Assembly: GCA_965246875.1 (NCBI GenBank)
Contig: CBDFFU010000003.1
Location: 1,240,001-1,304,000, forward strand
DNA: 64,000 nt
Source: DASWYT01 sp965246875
GTDB lineage: Bacteria; Pseudomonadota; Alphaproteobacteria; Micavibrionales; SZUA-601
Direction: 5' to 3'
The notes beneath the pieces were generated by a model that saw only the letters and a program-made list of their open reading frames with translations, made no database searches and had not been told where the DNA came from. The translations under genes were made by a program, and so were the position numbers. Each line of letters begins with the position of its first letter. Position 1 is the stretch's first letter. Shown here in pieces: positions 28,283 through 37,547 of this stretch.

Positions 28283-29407
28283 ATGTTGATGCAACGCTAT
28301 CTGGGTAAACAATTGCTGTTTTCGACGCTGGTGATTGCCAGCGCGATGACGCTTGTTATCTGGTTGACCCAATCGTTGAAACTGCTGGATCTGGTCATCA
28401 ATGGCGGCGCGCCGTTGCAAATGTTCGGCTATATGCTGTTGCTGACCGTGCCGAAATTTTTCGAGCTGATCCTGCCCTTAGCGTTGGCGGTCAGTATTGT
28501 CTTTCTCTTTAACAAGCTGACCGCAGACAGTGAGCTAATCGTCATGCAAGCTTGTGGCTTTAGCCCGTGGCAAGTTGGCAAAGCGGTTGTATTACTGGCT
28601 GTATTTTTTGCTGTTGTGATCTTTGTTATTGGCGGCTGGCTGACGCCGCGCGCCAATCTGGAACTGGATCGCATGCGAGCCGTCGCTAAATCAGGTTTCA
28701 GTGTCAATTTGTTGCGCACAGGCGTGTTCAATACGTTGGGTGATAATGTCGTGATTTATTTGGACAAGCGCAGCAGTCTGGGCCGCATGGAAGGTCTGCT
28801 CATTCACATCACACCAGATGACCAGCCAAGTTCGACCATTTGGGCAAAAAGTGGTGGTATTGTGATGCGCAAAGACTATCCCATAATGACCATGAAAAAT
28901 GGCATCAAGCAGGAATTCAATACCAAGACGCGACAGGTCGATAGTCTGCGCTTTGCGTCGTATCAAGTGGATCTTTCCAAGATTTTGAATAAGGCGTTAG
29001 ATGTCAAGTTGGATGCTAGTCAATTCGTGTTACCCGAATTGTTACGGCAGGCGCCGTTACAAACCGATGTCCGGCATAAGCGTGAGTTCTATGCTGAAGC
29101 CAGCGTTCGCATGTCACGACCATTTCTGATCTTGAGTTTTGGTTTGTGCGCAGTGACGCCTTTTTTGTTGGGGCGCTATAATCGGCGTGGCCAGGCGTGG
29201 CGGCTTCTGCATATTATTCTGGGACTTGTTGCCTTGCAAGCTGCTTATCTGGGTAGCGTCAGCGCCGCGCAACAGCATGTTTGGGGTCATGCTCTATTAT
29301 TCAGTGTCGCTATTGTGCCAACCTTGTTCGTGGGTATGTTACTATTAAAAGCACATCCGCTTGGTAAATGGCCTAATCGTGTCGTGCAACAGTTACAGGT
29401 GCAATAA
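28283..29407 (+). CDS. lptF: LPS export ABC transporter permease LptF
   Basis: 374 residues, YjgP/YjgQ family: three membrane helices at each end (about 15-120 and 275-365) around a periplasmic beta-jellyroll domain. FELILPLALAVSIVFLFNKLTADSELIVMQACGFSPWQ is diagnostic. With LptG and LptB it extracts lipopolysaccharide from the inner membrane. The start is at 28283 or at an ATG two codons later. lptG follows after 2 nt, then surA and rsmA, so this is an outer-membrane biogenesis operon. Confidence 0.93.
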   Translation: MLMQRYLGKQLLFSTLVIASAMTLVIWLTQSLKLLDLVINGGAPLQMFGYMLLLTVPKFFELILPLALAVSIVFLFNKLTADSELIVMQACGFSPWQVGKAVVLLAVFFAVVIFVIGGWLTPRANLELDRMRAVAKSGFSVNLLRTGVFNTLGDNVVIYLDKRSSLGRMEGLLIHITPDDQPSSTIWAKSGGIVMRKDYPIMTMKNGIKQEFNTKTRQVDSLRFASYQVDLSKILNKALDVKLDASQFVLPELLRQAPLQTDVRHKREFYAEASVRMSRPFLILSFGLCAVTPFLLGRYNRRGQAWRLLHIILGLVALQAAYLGSVSAAQQHVWGHALLFSVAIVPTLFVGMLLLKAHPLGKWPNRVVQQLQVQ

Positions 29408-29409
29408 TC

Positions 29410-30510
29410 ATGTACCTGTCGCCGCTGATCCTTTATTATATTGGCCGGCAATTCTTGCTGCAGTTCCTGATGTTCATGAGCGGCCTGTTGATGGTGGTAT
29501 TCGTCTTTGACACGATCGAATTGATTCGCCGTTTGGGCAAATATAATCATTTGTCGATTGACGTGTTGTTGCCCATGTCACTATTGAAACTACCCGGTAT
29601 CGGGTTGCAGATCATGCCGTTTGCCATTCTCTTTTCTTGCGTGTTTTGCCTGTGGCGGTTGACGCGCAGTTACGAGCTGGTGTCTATTCGCGCTGCTGGC
29701 GTATCAGCATGGCAGTTTTTGCTGGCCCCACTGTGTGTGACCATCGTGCTGGGTTTTATCAGCATCATGGTGTTGAATCCCATCGCATCTGTCATGCTGG
29801 CGCGTTATGAAGATATGGTGTCGCGTTATATTTCGTTTACCCCGCAAACCACCATCAATTTGTCCAGCAACGGGTTGTGGCTGCGCCAAAGCCTGCCCGA
29901 CGGCATGGCCGTCATTCACGCCACTAATATCAAAACACCGGAATGGATTATTTCACCTGCAACGGCTTTTTTCTTTGACAGACAAAAAGATATGACGTTC
30001 CGTATTGATGCCGATCAAATGGTGTTGGATGACAAAGTCTGGACATTCAAAAATGCCGCCAGCTTTAATCTCAAAGACAATAAAACCGAATATTTTGATA
30101 CGCTGTCAATGCCAACAACCCTGACCCGGCGTGAGATCGAAAGCCGCTTTGATTCGCCCGATACGGTGTCTTTCTGGAACCTGCCGACGTATGCCCGCGT
30201 GACGGCGGCGACCGGATTTTCGGCCGCGGCCCTGTGGTCGCATTATTACAGCCTGTTATCGGAACCGATTCTCAATATGGCACTGGTGATGCTGGCCGCC
30301 GCGATCGCCTTGCGTTCGCCGCGTTATCTCAAAGGCTGGGGCATGGTCATCAGCACGATGCTGACGGCGTTCCTCGTTTTCTTTCTGGGTGACTTGCTGG
30401 AAGCCTTGGGCATTTCAGAACGTTTGCCATTGCTTTTATCGTCATTTGCGCCATCTTTGATAGCCTTGATGGCGGGCATGAGCTTTTTGCTGTACCGCGA
30501 GGATGGCTGA
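29410..30510 (+). CDS. lptG: LPS export ABC transporter permease LptG
   Basis: 366 residues with the same design as LptF: N-terminal helices (about 10-120), periplasmic domain, and three C-terminal helices (about 270-360). FAILFSCVFCLWRLTRSYELVSIRAAGVSAWQFL is the conserved LptG coupling-helix region. It forms the heterodimeric channel base with LptF. The 3' end overlaps the longest surA frame by 8 bp. Confidence 0.93.
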   Translation: MYLSPLILYYIGRQFLLQFLMFMSGLLMVVFVFDTIELIRRLGKYNHLSIDVLLPMSLLKLPGIGLQIMPFAILFSCVFCLWRLTRSYELVSIRAAGVSAWQFLLAPLCVTIVLGFISIMVLNPIASVMLARYEDMVSRYISFTPQTTINLSSNGLWLRQSLPDGMAVIHATNIKTPEWIISPATAFFFDRQKDMTFRIDADQMVLDDKVWTFKNAASFNLKDNKTEYFDTLSMPTTLTRREIESRFDSPDTVSFWNLPTYARVTAATGFSAAALWSHYYSLLSEPILNMALVMLAAAIALRSPRYLKGWGMVISTMLTAFLVFFLGDLLEALGISERLPLLLSSFAPSLIALMAGMSFLLYREDG

Positions 30511-31813
30511 GATGACGGCACTAAAAATAAAAAGGACAATGAGCCTCATGAACCAAAGTCGATTTTTACTTGTCGCTTGTGTCTGTTTGCTGCCGTTCAT
30601 AAGCCACGCTGAAAACGGCGCTGGCGGGATTGCAGCTATTGTAAATGACACTGTCGTGACCAACAGCGACGTCAACGCACGTGTCAATTTGATCGTCCAA
30701 GGTGCGCGCGCACAACCCGATGCCGCAACGCGGAAACAATTGTCACAACAGACATTGCAAAGCTTGATCGAAGAACAGATTCGCATGTCTGAAGTCAAGA
30801 AACAGGATATTGCAGTCGACGATGCCGAGATTGATGACGGGATCGACAAGCTGGCTGCACAAAACAATATTCCGCCCGATAAATTCCGGATGCTGTTACA
30901 ACAAGTACCGGGAAATCTGGAAACCTTGCGCAACCAGATTCGTGTCCAGGCCGGCTGGGGGAAACTGGTGCGCCAGAAACTGCGTCCACAGGTTACTGTG
31001 ACCGATACCGATATCGACACCTATTTATCTGAACAGAAAAAGCAGACCGGTAAAACGGAGTATGAGCTGGCTGAAATTTTGCTGCCGTATCACGACACTG
31101 TCAGCGAAAACGCGATGCGCGCACTGACACAAAAAATTATTGTCGAGATGCAGACCAAACATACGCGTTTTTCGGTTCTGGCCAAACAATTTTCACAAGG
31201 TGCCGAAGCCAATAAAGGCGGGCTGCTGGGGTTTGTAAAAGAAGGCCAGTTTGATGCAGCGTTGGAACAGGCCGCCAAGGCGATGAATATTGGTGATGTC
31301 AGCCCACCGGTTAAAACGGCCAGTGCATATCATGTGTTGTATCTCAAAAACAAACGCCAGATCATGTCGTTGGAAGAAAGCAGCAAAAAACTGCAGATCA
31401 AACAATTGTTCATTCCCGCCCCGCCACAGGCACCGGATGATTACGTACAGCAGGCCTATGGCCAGATGAAGCAGTGGCAGTCACAGGCAACAGATTGCAT
31501 TGCCATGCAAAAAATCATCACGGCCAATCCATCACCCATGTCACGCGATCTGGGCATGATGTCATTGTCTGATATGCCACAACCCGTTGCTGCTCTTGTC
31601 AAAGACGCGCCAACAGGCAAAGCACTTGATCCGCTGCGTGCGGCCGACGGATTTTTGCTGTTGATGGTCTGTGGTCATGATGACGCTGCGGGTGGTGAAG
31701 CCGTGCGTGATGCCGCCGCCAATATTATCGGGTCTGAACGGTTGAACCGTTTACAGCGCCGTTATTTCCGTGATCTGAAAGATGCTGCTTATATCGACAT
31801 TAAAGCTAAATGA
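30503..31813 (+). CDS. surA: SurA-like periplasmic peptidyl-prolyl isomerase chaperone
   Basis: Up to 436 residues. A signal peptide is evident (LLVACVCLLPFISHAEN), then a SurA_N domain with IAAIVNDTVVTNSDVNARV and a LIEEQIRMSEVKKQDIAV helix. A PpiC-type domain at about 185-285 contains FSVLAKQFSQGAEANKGGLLGFV. A second, degenerate region follows. SurA escorts outer-membrane porins and LptD, matching its place after lptFG. Start codon choice is open: 30503 and 30512 overlap the lptG end, while 30539 gives a compact signal peptide. It overlaps rsmA by 4 nt. Confidence 0.88.
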   Translation: MAEMTALKIKRTMSLMNQSRFLLVACVCLLPFISHAENGAGGIAAIVNDTVVTNSDVNARVNLIVQGARAQPDAATRKQLSQQTLQSLIEEQIRMSEVKKQDIAVDDAEIDDGIDKLAAQNNIPPDKFRMLLQQVPGNLETLRNQIRVQAGWGKLVRQKLRPQVTVTDTDIDTYLSEQKKQTGKTEYELAEILLPYHDTVSENAMRALTQKIIVEMQTKHTRFSVLAKQFSQGAEANKGGLLGFVKEGQFDAALEQAAKAMNIGDVSPPVKTASAYHVLYLKNKRQIMSLEESSKKLQIKQLFIPAPPQAPDDYVQQAYGQMKQWQSQATDCIAMQKIITANPSPMSRDLGMMSLSDMPQPVAALVKDAPTGKALDPLRAADGFLLLMVCGHDDAAGGEAVRDAAANIIGSERLNRLQRRYFRDLKDAAYIDIKAK

Positions 31814-32688
31814 CAGCAACGCGCGAACAGATCAATGCGATCACCGCTTTGCCGCCACTGCGTGACGTCGTCAGCGAATTTGGCCTGCGCGCCGATAAAG
31901 CTTTTGGCCAGAATTTTTTGTTCGATTTGAATTTAACGGGGAAAATCGCGCGGTCTGCTGGTGATCTGACCGGCCATACCGTCTTTGAAATCGGTCCCGG
32001 TCCTGGTGGTCTGACCCGCGCCTTGTTGACCGAAACCAAAGCCGAACAAGTCATTGCGATCGAGAAGGACCGGCGCGTATTACCATTGCTCGACGATCTG
32101 CAATTTGCCGCGGGCAGCCGCTTAAAAATTTTGGAGCGGGATGCGCTGTTTTTTGATTACAACACGCCCGGACCAAAAGCAATCGTCGCTAATCTGCCAT
32201 ACAATGTGGCTACGCCATTATTATTGCACTGGCTGCATCACGCTGACGAATTTTCATCATTCACCCTGATGTTCCAGCGTGAAGTGGCAGAACGTCTGTT
32301 TGCCAAAGTCGGCGATAAAGCCTATGGCCGTTTGTCGATTATTACGCAATTACTTTGTACCGGCCACATCGTGTTTGACTTGCCACCCGAAGCTTTTACG
32401 CCACCACCAAAAGTGACGTCATCGGTTGTGCGTCTGGTGCCACGCCCGGCGGACGCTTTTGCCGGTCAGGATAAAGTCACATTAATCAAGAATATCGAGA
32501 TCATCACGCAGATGGCGTTTGGCATGCGCCGCAAGATGTTGCGGCAAAGTCTTAAACCGCTGCACATTGACTTTGCTGCATTGGGCATTGCGGAAACGAA
32601 ACGCGCCGAGGAGTTGACGATTAATGATTACGTGACGCTAGCAACTCAGGTTCGATCAGAGCTTTTGTCTCATCCCGCATCATCGTAA
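31810..32688 (+). CDS. rsmA: 16S rRNA (adenine1518/1519-N6) dimethyltransferase
   Basis: 292 residues. KsgA/Dim1 family: GQNFLFDLNLTGKIAR, SAM motif VFEIGPGPGGLTRALL, acidic IAIEKDRR, catalytic motif IVANLPYNVATPLLL, and FTPPPKVTSSVVRLVP. It dimethylates two adenines in the terminal helix of 16S rRNA. The ATG overlaps the surA stop (ATGA). The last 68 bp overlap antisense with the end of gmk; both C-termini read through normally. Confidence 0.95.
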   Translation: MTATREQINAITALPPLRDVVSEFGLRADKAFGQNFLFDLNLTGKIARSAGDLTGHTVFEIGPGPGGLTRALLTETKAEQVIAIEKDRRVLPLLDDLQFAAGSRLKILERDALFFDYNTPGPKAIVANLPYNVATPLLLHWLHHADEFSSFTLMFQREVAERLFAKVGDKAYGRLSIITQLLCTGHIVFDLPPEAFTPPPKVTSSVVRLVPRPADAFAGQDKVTLIKNIEIITQMAFGMRRKMLRQSLKPLHIDFAALGIAETKRAEELTINDYVTLATQVRSELLSHPASS

Positions 32689-33355
32689 CGAAATTATCCA
32701 AACCGCGTAAACGTCCGCGTTTCATGCGCTCCGCACCCAAAATCGTGCGCAATTTGAACATGCTGTCATTCATGTCTTTATTGATAATCACATAGTCATA
32801 GGTCTGGCATTTGCCAAACTGTTCGAGATTGTCCATCAGGCGATGCTGGATAAACGATTCTTCTTCCTGATTGCGATTGCGCATGCGGCGTTCCATTTCC
32901 ACAGCCGATGGTGGCAACACGAAAACCGACACTAAATCAGCACGCGAAAACGCCGCAATCTGATTAACACCAGCTGTATCAATCTCGAACAGAATATCTA
33001 TACCTTGTGAGAGAATATCTTCGACCGGGCCGCGCGGTGTGCCGTAATAATTGCCATGAATTTTGGTGTGTTCCAGCAATTCATTATCCGCCAGCATGCG
33101 TTTAAATTCGTCATCCTTGGTAAAATAATAATCGCGGCCATGCACTTCATTCGGGCGTGGCGGATGACGGGTCGTGGCCGATATTGACAAGCGGATATTG
33201 CTGTCTTGTTCCAGCAAATTCTGGCACATGGTGGTTTTACCCGTACCCGATGGTGCCGATACGGCCAGCATCAAACCACGGCGTTTTAAACCCTCGATAT
33301 GCGGCAATTCACTGCTGACATCGCCGACATGAAATTCACTTTGCTGGGGCGACAT
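32621..33355 (-). CDS. gmk: Guanylate kinase
   Basis: 244 residues, about 35 more than typical because of an N-terminal extension of about 28 residues. The P-loop SAPSGTGKTTM is at 33-43; the GMP-binding region SATTRHPPRPNEVHGRDYYF and the lid DYVIINKDM are normal. The enzyme makes GDP from GMP and ATP. It is convergent with rsmA, sharing 68 bp. An alternative start within the extension cannot be excluded (MLAVSAP, about 33271). Confidence 0.95.
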   Translation of the reverse strand: MSPQQSEFHVGDVSSELPHIEGLKRRGLMLAVSAPSGTGKTTMCQNLLEQDSNIRLSISATTRHPPRPNEVHGRDYYFTKDDEFKRMLADNELLEHTKIHGNYYGTPRGPVEDILSQGIDILFEIDTAGVNQIAAFSRADLVSVFVLPPSAVEMERRMRNRNQEEESFIQHRLMDNLEQFGKCQTYDYVIINKDMNDSMFKLRTILGAERMKRGRLRGLDNFVTMMRDETKALIEPELLASRNH

Positions 33356-33426
33356 ACGGCGCTCGCTTTGCTAAAAAAGACAGATAAAGACGCCAACAGA
33401 CTAACCCGCAATAGGTTAAGAATCAA

Positions 33427-34212
33427 ATGCCAAAATCCGTTTCTCCGCTAAACGTTATCGTCATTACCGGAGCCTCCAGTGGCCTGGGCCTAGCCTTGGC
33501 CATGCAATACGCGGCCCCTGGCATAACATTGGGTTTACTGGGCCGCAACACTGAACGCCTAGACCAAATAGCGCAACAATGCCGTAACAAGGGCGCTGCT
33601 GTTGAAATAGCTGTGGTTGATATAACGGATGCAGATGCGATGGCCGTTTGGCTGACAGGCTTTGACGAACAGCATCCAATTGATACATGCATTGCCAATG
33701 CCGGCGTGTCAGCAGGAACGGCGGGTGGCGAAGAAACCCTGTCGCAGGTCAAACACATTATGGATGTCAATGTAAGCGGTGTCTTGCACACCATTCATCC
33801 CGTACTTGATCGGATGCGCCAACGCAAGTCAGGGCAAATTGCGCTTATCAGCTCGATGGCCGGTTGGGTCGGCTTGCCGGGCGCACCGGCTTATGGCATG
33901 AGCAAAGCCGCGATCCGCATTTACGGCCAGGCCTTGCGCAGCCTTTATGCACCACAGGGCATTAAAGTGAATGTTGTTTGCCCCGGTTTCATCAAAACAC
34001 CAATGACAGACATTAATCCGTTCCCCATGCCGTTCATGATGGATGCCGATCAAGCCGCTAAAATTATCTGCGAGGGTTTAAAACGCAATAAAGGTTTGAT
34101 CGTATTCCCGTGGCAGAAATTTATTATTGTGCGACTGTTATCGATGTTGCCAGACATATTCGTGACCTGGTTTGGTCGGCGTTTGCCAGGAAAGCCTTCG
34201 CGAAATAAATAG
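33427..34212 (+). CDS. SDR-family NAD(P)-dependent oxidoreductase
   Basis: 261 residues, classical short-chain dehydrogenase. The nucleotide-binding GASSGLGLA is at about 15-23, NAG in CIANAGVSAG, the catalytic Ser in ISSMAG and YxxxK in YGMSKAA. It continues with VVCPGFIKTPMTD. The C-terminus (FIIVRLLSMLPDIFVTWFGRRLPGKPSRNK) is hydrophobic then basic and may contact the membrane. The substrate is unknown. It is divergent from gmk and convergent with a small unknown gene. Confidence 0.87.
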   Translation: MPKSVSPLNVIVITGASSGLGLALAMQYAAPGITLGLLGRNTERLDQIAQQCRNKGAAVEIAVVDITDADAMAVWLTGFDEQHPIDTCIANAGVSAGTAGGEETLSQVKHIMDVNVSGVLHTIHPVLDRMRQRKSGQIALISSMAGWVGLPGAPAYGMSKAAIRIYGQALRSLYAPQGIKVNVVCPGFIKTPMTDINPFPMPFMMDADQAAKIICEGLKRNKGLIVFPWQKFIIVRLLSMLPDIFVTWFGRRLPGKPSRNK

Positions 34213-34220
34213 ATTTAAGT

Positions 34221-34703
34221 TTACGTGTAATTAAATAATAATTGTAGCGCTGTATTCATGGGCGGCAGCTCACCTTTGTAATGATGCTGTCGTGCAGAGT
34301 TTTTTAAAGCGACAATTTCCAAAAATTGTGAAGCCACTTCTGGTTTGGCTTTTACTAGTTTTAAATGTGTGCGTAAATGGGTCGGATTACCGATGATGTC
34401 ATCGGCATTTATCAAAGCGACAATCATCAGCTCGGAAAAATCCTTGTCTGTGAATCCAAGCTTGATACCTGGCATAACAGATAAGACCGGAATGAAGTCA
34501 TGACCGACCCTGTCCATTGTATATGTTGCGAAACATGTACGCTTGGGATGTCTATCCGCACCAGTTTTGACGCTTTCAATAAATGAAACTTTTTTCAAAC
34601 CACTCTCATCATCGCAAGAAATCCTTTTTTCAATTGTCTTGATTTCTGTCTCTGCTTGATTAGGCTTTCTAGCAAATTTTTTCAGTATTCTAGCTCTTGT
34701 CAT
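34221..34703 (-). CDS. Hypothetical protein, AT-rich
   Basis: 160 residues, not recognised. The protein is basic at the N-terminus (MTRARILKKFARKP), has two acidic/basic patches, and no signal peptide or clear membrane segment. The start at 34703 has GAGG at good spacing; the in-frame extension to 34751 is rich in Lys/Tyr and unlikely. Base use is more AT-rich than mlaF and the SDR gene on either side, so it may be a recent arrival. No mobile-element remnant is visible around it. Confidence 0.6.
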   Translation of the reverse strand: MTRARILKKFARKPNQAETEIKTIEKRISCDDESGLKKVSFIESVKTGADRHPKRTCFATYTMDRVGHDFIPVLSVMPGIKLGFTDKDFSELMIVALINADDIIGNPTHLRTHLKLVKAKPEVASQFLEIVALKNSARQHHYKGELPPMNTALQLLFNYT

Positions 34704-34786
34704 AATTTTCCTCTTTTTATTATATGTATATATAATTTTTGAAAAAGTCAAACAGAAAAATCAACAGTAAAAGTATGTTTTTATGT

Positions 34787-35554
34787 TTATTTCACCATCT
34801 GAATAGGCCCGGTCGCGCGGCCATGAATAAACTGGTCAATATACTCATTATCAGACTTATCCAGCCATTCAATCGGCCCTTGCCAAACGATGCGACCGTC
34901 ATGAAGCATGGCGACCTTGTCGGCGATTTTGCGGACGGAGGTCATGTCGTGGGTAATGGTGACTGCTGTCGCGCCCAGTTCCGTGACGCAATCTTTGATC
35001 AGGCCGTTGATGACATCGGCCATGATCGGGTCGAGACCGGTGGTTGGTTCGTCAAAAAAAATGATTTCCGGCTGGTTGGCAATAGCGCGTGCCAAGGCCA
35101 CACGTTTTTGCATACCCCCTGATAATTCCGCCGGGAATTTTAAGCCGACATCAGCGCGCAAACCCACCATGCGGAGTTTGTCGGCGGCAATATCTGGTCC
35201 CTGCTCGCGCTGGATGCGCTTTTCTTGCAGCAAACCGAAACAAATGTTTTCCCACACGGGCAAGCTGTCAAACAAGGCACCGCCCTGAAACAACATCCCA
35301 AACTTGCTTTGCATTTTTTGCAATTTGTTGCCGCGCAGGCCTACCATCTCCTGACCATCAACCAGAATTGAGCCTTTATCAGCATTCATTAGGCCCATGA
35401 TACATTTGATAGTCACTGATTTGCCAGTCCCAGACCCGCCGATAATCACGACGGATTCTTTGGCCTGCACATCCAGATTGACGCCGCGCAATACATGTTG
35501 ACGGCCAAAGCTTTTCTGCACATCGGTCAGGCGAATTTTGGGAGACGTGGACAT
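34787..35554 (-). CDS. mlaF: Phospholipid-transport ABC ATPase MlaF
   Basis: 255 residues. Walker A GGSGTGKSV, signature LSGGMQKRVALARA and Walker B IIFFDEPTTGLDP are complete; the RMVGLRADVGLKFPAELSGGM lead is typical of the MlaF/Mkl group. The complex moves phospholipids between inner and outer membranes to maintain lipid asymmetry. mlaE lies 12 bp upstream. No mlaD or mlaC gene is adjacent, which is common when the substrate-binding genes are elsewhere. Confidence 0.9.
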   Translation of the reverse strand: MSTSPKIRLTDVQKSFGRQHVLRGVNLDVQAKESVVIIGGSGTGKSVTIKCIMGLMNADKGSILVDGQEMVGLRGNKLQKMQSKFGMLFQGGALFDSLPVWENICFGLLQEKRIQREQGPDIAADKLRMVGLRADVGLKFPAELSGGMQKRVALARAIANQPEIIFFDEPTTGLDPIMADVINGLIKDCVTELGATAVTITHDMTSVRKIADKVAMLHDGRIVWQGPIEWLDKSDNEYIDQFIHGRATGPIQMVK

Positions 35555-35566
35555 GAAAGCGCTACC

Positions 35567-36376
35567 TTAGGAAAAGAAAACTTGCGTCAGGATATAATTG
35601 AAAATCAAAATCAGGATTGAGGATGTTACGACTGCATTCGTGGTGGCTGATCCCACGCCTTGCGCGCCGCGTTCGGAATTATAACCGTGATAGCAACCCA
35701 TCAGGGCTACCACAAAACCAAACACTGCGGCCTTCGTCAAACCGGAAATGACATCCATCGGTTCCAGGAAATCCCAGGTGTTCTTCAAATAGGTCGCGGC
35801 ATTGAAATCAAGCTTGTAGACTGCAATCAGATACCCGCCAAAAATGCCGATAATGTCAGCAATAAAGACCAATACCGGCAACATCAACGTGCCGGCAATC
35901 AAACGCGGTGCGATCAGATATTGAAACGGATTAGTGGATAATGTGCGCAAAGCGTCAATCTGCTCGGTCACGCGCATGGTGCCAATTTCAGCGGCCATTG
36001 AGGCACCGATACGGCCAGCGACCATCAATCCCGCCAAAACCGGAGCCAGTTCACGGGTGACTGATAAAGCTACAACCGTGGCAATCGCACTTTCGGCGTT
36101 AAAGCGGGAAAAGCCGGTATAGCTCTGCAACGCCAGCACCATGCCGGTAAAAAGTGCGGTCAGACCAACAACAGGTAATGAATAAAACCCGATCTCGGAA
36201 AACTGGCGTAAAATCAGACGGCCATAATAAGGTGGCTTTACAACATGCAACAGGCTTTGGCTGATAAAGGCGGTCAAAGCACCAACCGTGCCACAAAGCT
36301 GCAACACCGCCTGCCCGGTCTTTTGGCAAAGCTGAAGAAAAAATTGTCCAAAAGACGAAGCGGTGTGTGTCTGCAT
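35567..36376 (-). CDS. mlaE: Phospholipid-transport ABC permease MlaE
   Basis: 269 residues, MlaE/DUF140 family, with five or six membrane segments. Typical stretches: IGFYSLPVVGLTALFTGMVLALQSY, RELAPVLAGLMVAGRIGASMAAEIGTMRVTEQIDAL and GVGSATTNAVVTSSILILIFNYILTQVFF. It is the membrane subunit partner of the MlaF ATPase next to it. alr is upstream on the same strand, 32 bp away. Confidence 0.93.
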   Translation of the reverse strand: MQTHTASSFGQFFLQLCQKTGQAVLQLCGTVGALTAFISQSLLHVVKPPYYGRLILRQFSEIGFYSLPVVGLTALFTGMVLALQSYTGFSRFNAESAIATVVALSVTRELAPVLAGLMVAGRIGASMAAEIGTMRVTEQIDALRTLSTNPFQYLIAPRLIAGTLMLPVLVFIADIIGIFGGYLIAVYKLDFNAATYLKNTWDFLEPMDVISGLTKAAVFGFVVALMGCYHGYNSERGAQGVGSATTNAVVTSSILILIFNYILTQVFFS

Positions 36377-36408
36377 GACAAAAATTTTGGCACAGGCTCT
36401 TTAGAGAA

Positions 36409-37518
36409 TCAAGCCACGGCCACCCGTTTAAAACGGTGACCCAAAGACGTTAACACCTCATAGCCAATGGTGCCGACCATGGCGGCCAGTTCGTCCGGCG
36501 TTTGCGCTGGCCCGAAAACCTCCAGCCTGTCACCATCGTGTAAAGCGTTTTCTGGCACGCCGGAAATATCGACGGTGACAATATCCATCGATACACGGCC
36601 CAAGACAGGTAAAGCCTGGTTTTGATAATACAGATAGCCAGTGTCGCTAAGGCTACGGAAAAACCCGTCAGCATAGCCTAAGGCGACACTGGCCAGACGC
36701 TGGCCCGGCGAAACCGTTCGCGTGGCGCGATAGCCGACAGTTCCAGTTTTAAACACCGTGCGCATTTGTAAAATTGGCACCGATAAAGACACCACTGGCC
36801 GCATTGGGTTCGGCTGTGCTGGTGTCGGGTTCAGGCCATACAACGCCGCACCCGGCCGCACCATATCAAAATGAAAATCAGCCCCGCAAAAGATACCATC
36901 TGATGCAGCAAGAGACAGTTTAGCGTCAGGACATTTACGAGCTGCTGCTAGAAAATCAAAGCGCTGTTGCGCATTCATGGCATCATTCGGTGTATCAGCG
37001 CAGGCCAGATGACTTATCAGCATAGATATATGATGACCGTTTTGGCGTAATTCAGCGACAGCATCATCCAGTTTAGGCGCATTAAAACCTAAGCGATTGA
37101 GACCCGTGTCGACATGCACAACAAACTCTGATCCGACATTCGTCCAACGTTGCAAAGCACCAAGACCATTCAAAACAGGCGTTAAGTGTGCGGCAATACA
37201 AACCTCTTCTTCACCGGGCAATGCGCCGTGCAACACATAAATTTTCGCCTGTGGTAACAGGATGCGCAAGGCCACACCTTCTTGCACATGCGCGACAAAA
37301 AACTGCCGTGCACCCTGCTCCCATAATATGGGTGCAACAAGTTCAATGCCTAATCCATAAGCGTTGGCTTTGACGGCTGGCGCGATTAGAGAGTTCGGTG
37401 CTTTGGCCGCTAGGACACAATAATTTTCAGCCAAGGCAGATTGCGAGATCGACAACAGACCACACCCTGACGGCGAAGTTTTGCTGTTTGCTTCGGCCGG
37501 GGTAATGGAATGGATCAT
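36409..37518 (-). CDS. alr: Alanine racemase
   Basis: 369 residues, fold-type III PLP enzyme making D-Ala for peptidoglycan. Lys50 in PAVKANAYGLG is the Schiff-base lysine; the second-subunit catalytic tyrosine lies in VGYRATRTVSPGQRLASVALGYADGF. MSLLISHLACADT and MDIVTVDISG are also typical. The start at 37518 (ATG) is preferred over a TTG at 37527. It lies between dnaB and mlaE on the same strand; the dnaB-alr order is common. Confidence 0.95.
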   Translation of the reverse strand: MIHSITPAEANSKTSPSGCGLLSISQSALAENYCVLAAKAPNSLIAPAVKANAYGLGIELVAPILWEQGARQFFVAHVQEGVALRILLPQAKIYVLHGALPGEEEVCIAAHLTPVLNGLGALQRWTNVGSEFVVHVDTGLNRLGFNAPKLDDAVAELRQNGHHISMLISHLACADTPNDAMNAQQRFDFLAAARKCPDAKLSLAASDGIFCGADFHFDMVRPGAALYGLNPTPAQPNPMRPVVSLSVPILQMRTVFKTGTVGYRATRTVSPGQRLASVALGYADGFFRSLSDTGYLYYQNQALPVLGRVSMDIVTVDISGVPENALHDGDRLEVFGPAQTPDELAAMVGTIGYEVLTSLGHRFKRVAVA

Positions 37519-37547
37519 GTGCGGCAAAATTTTTGAATAGCGATTGG

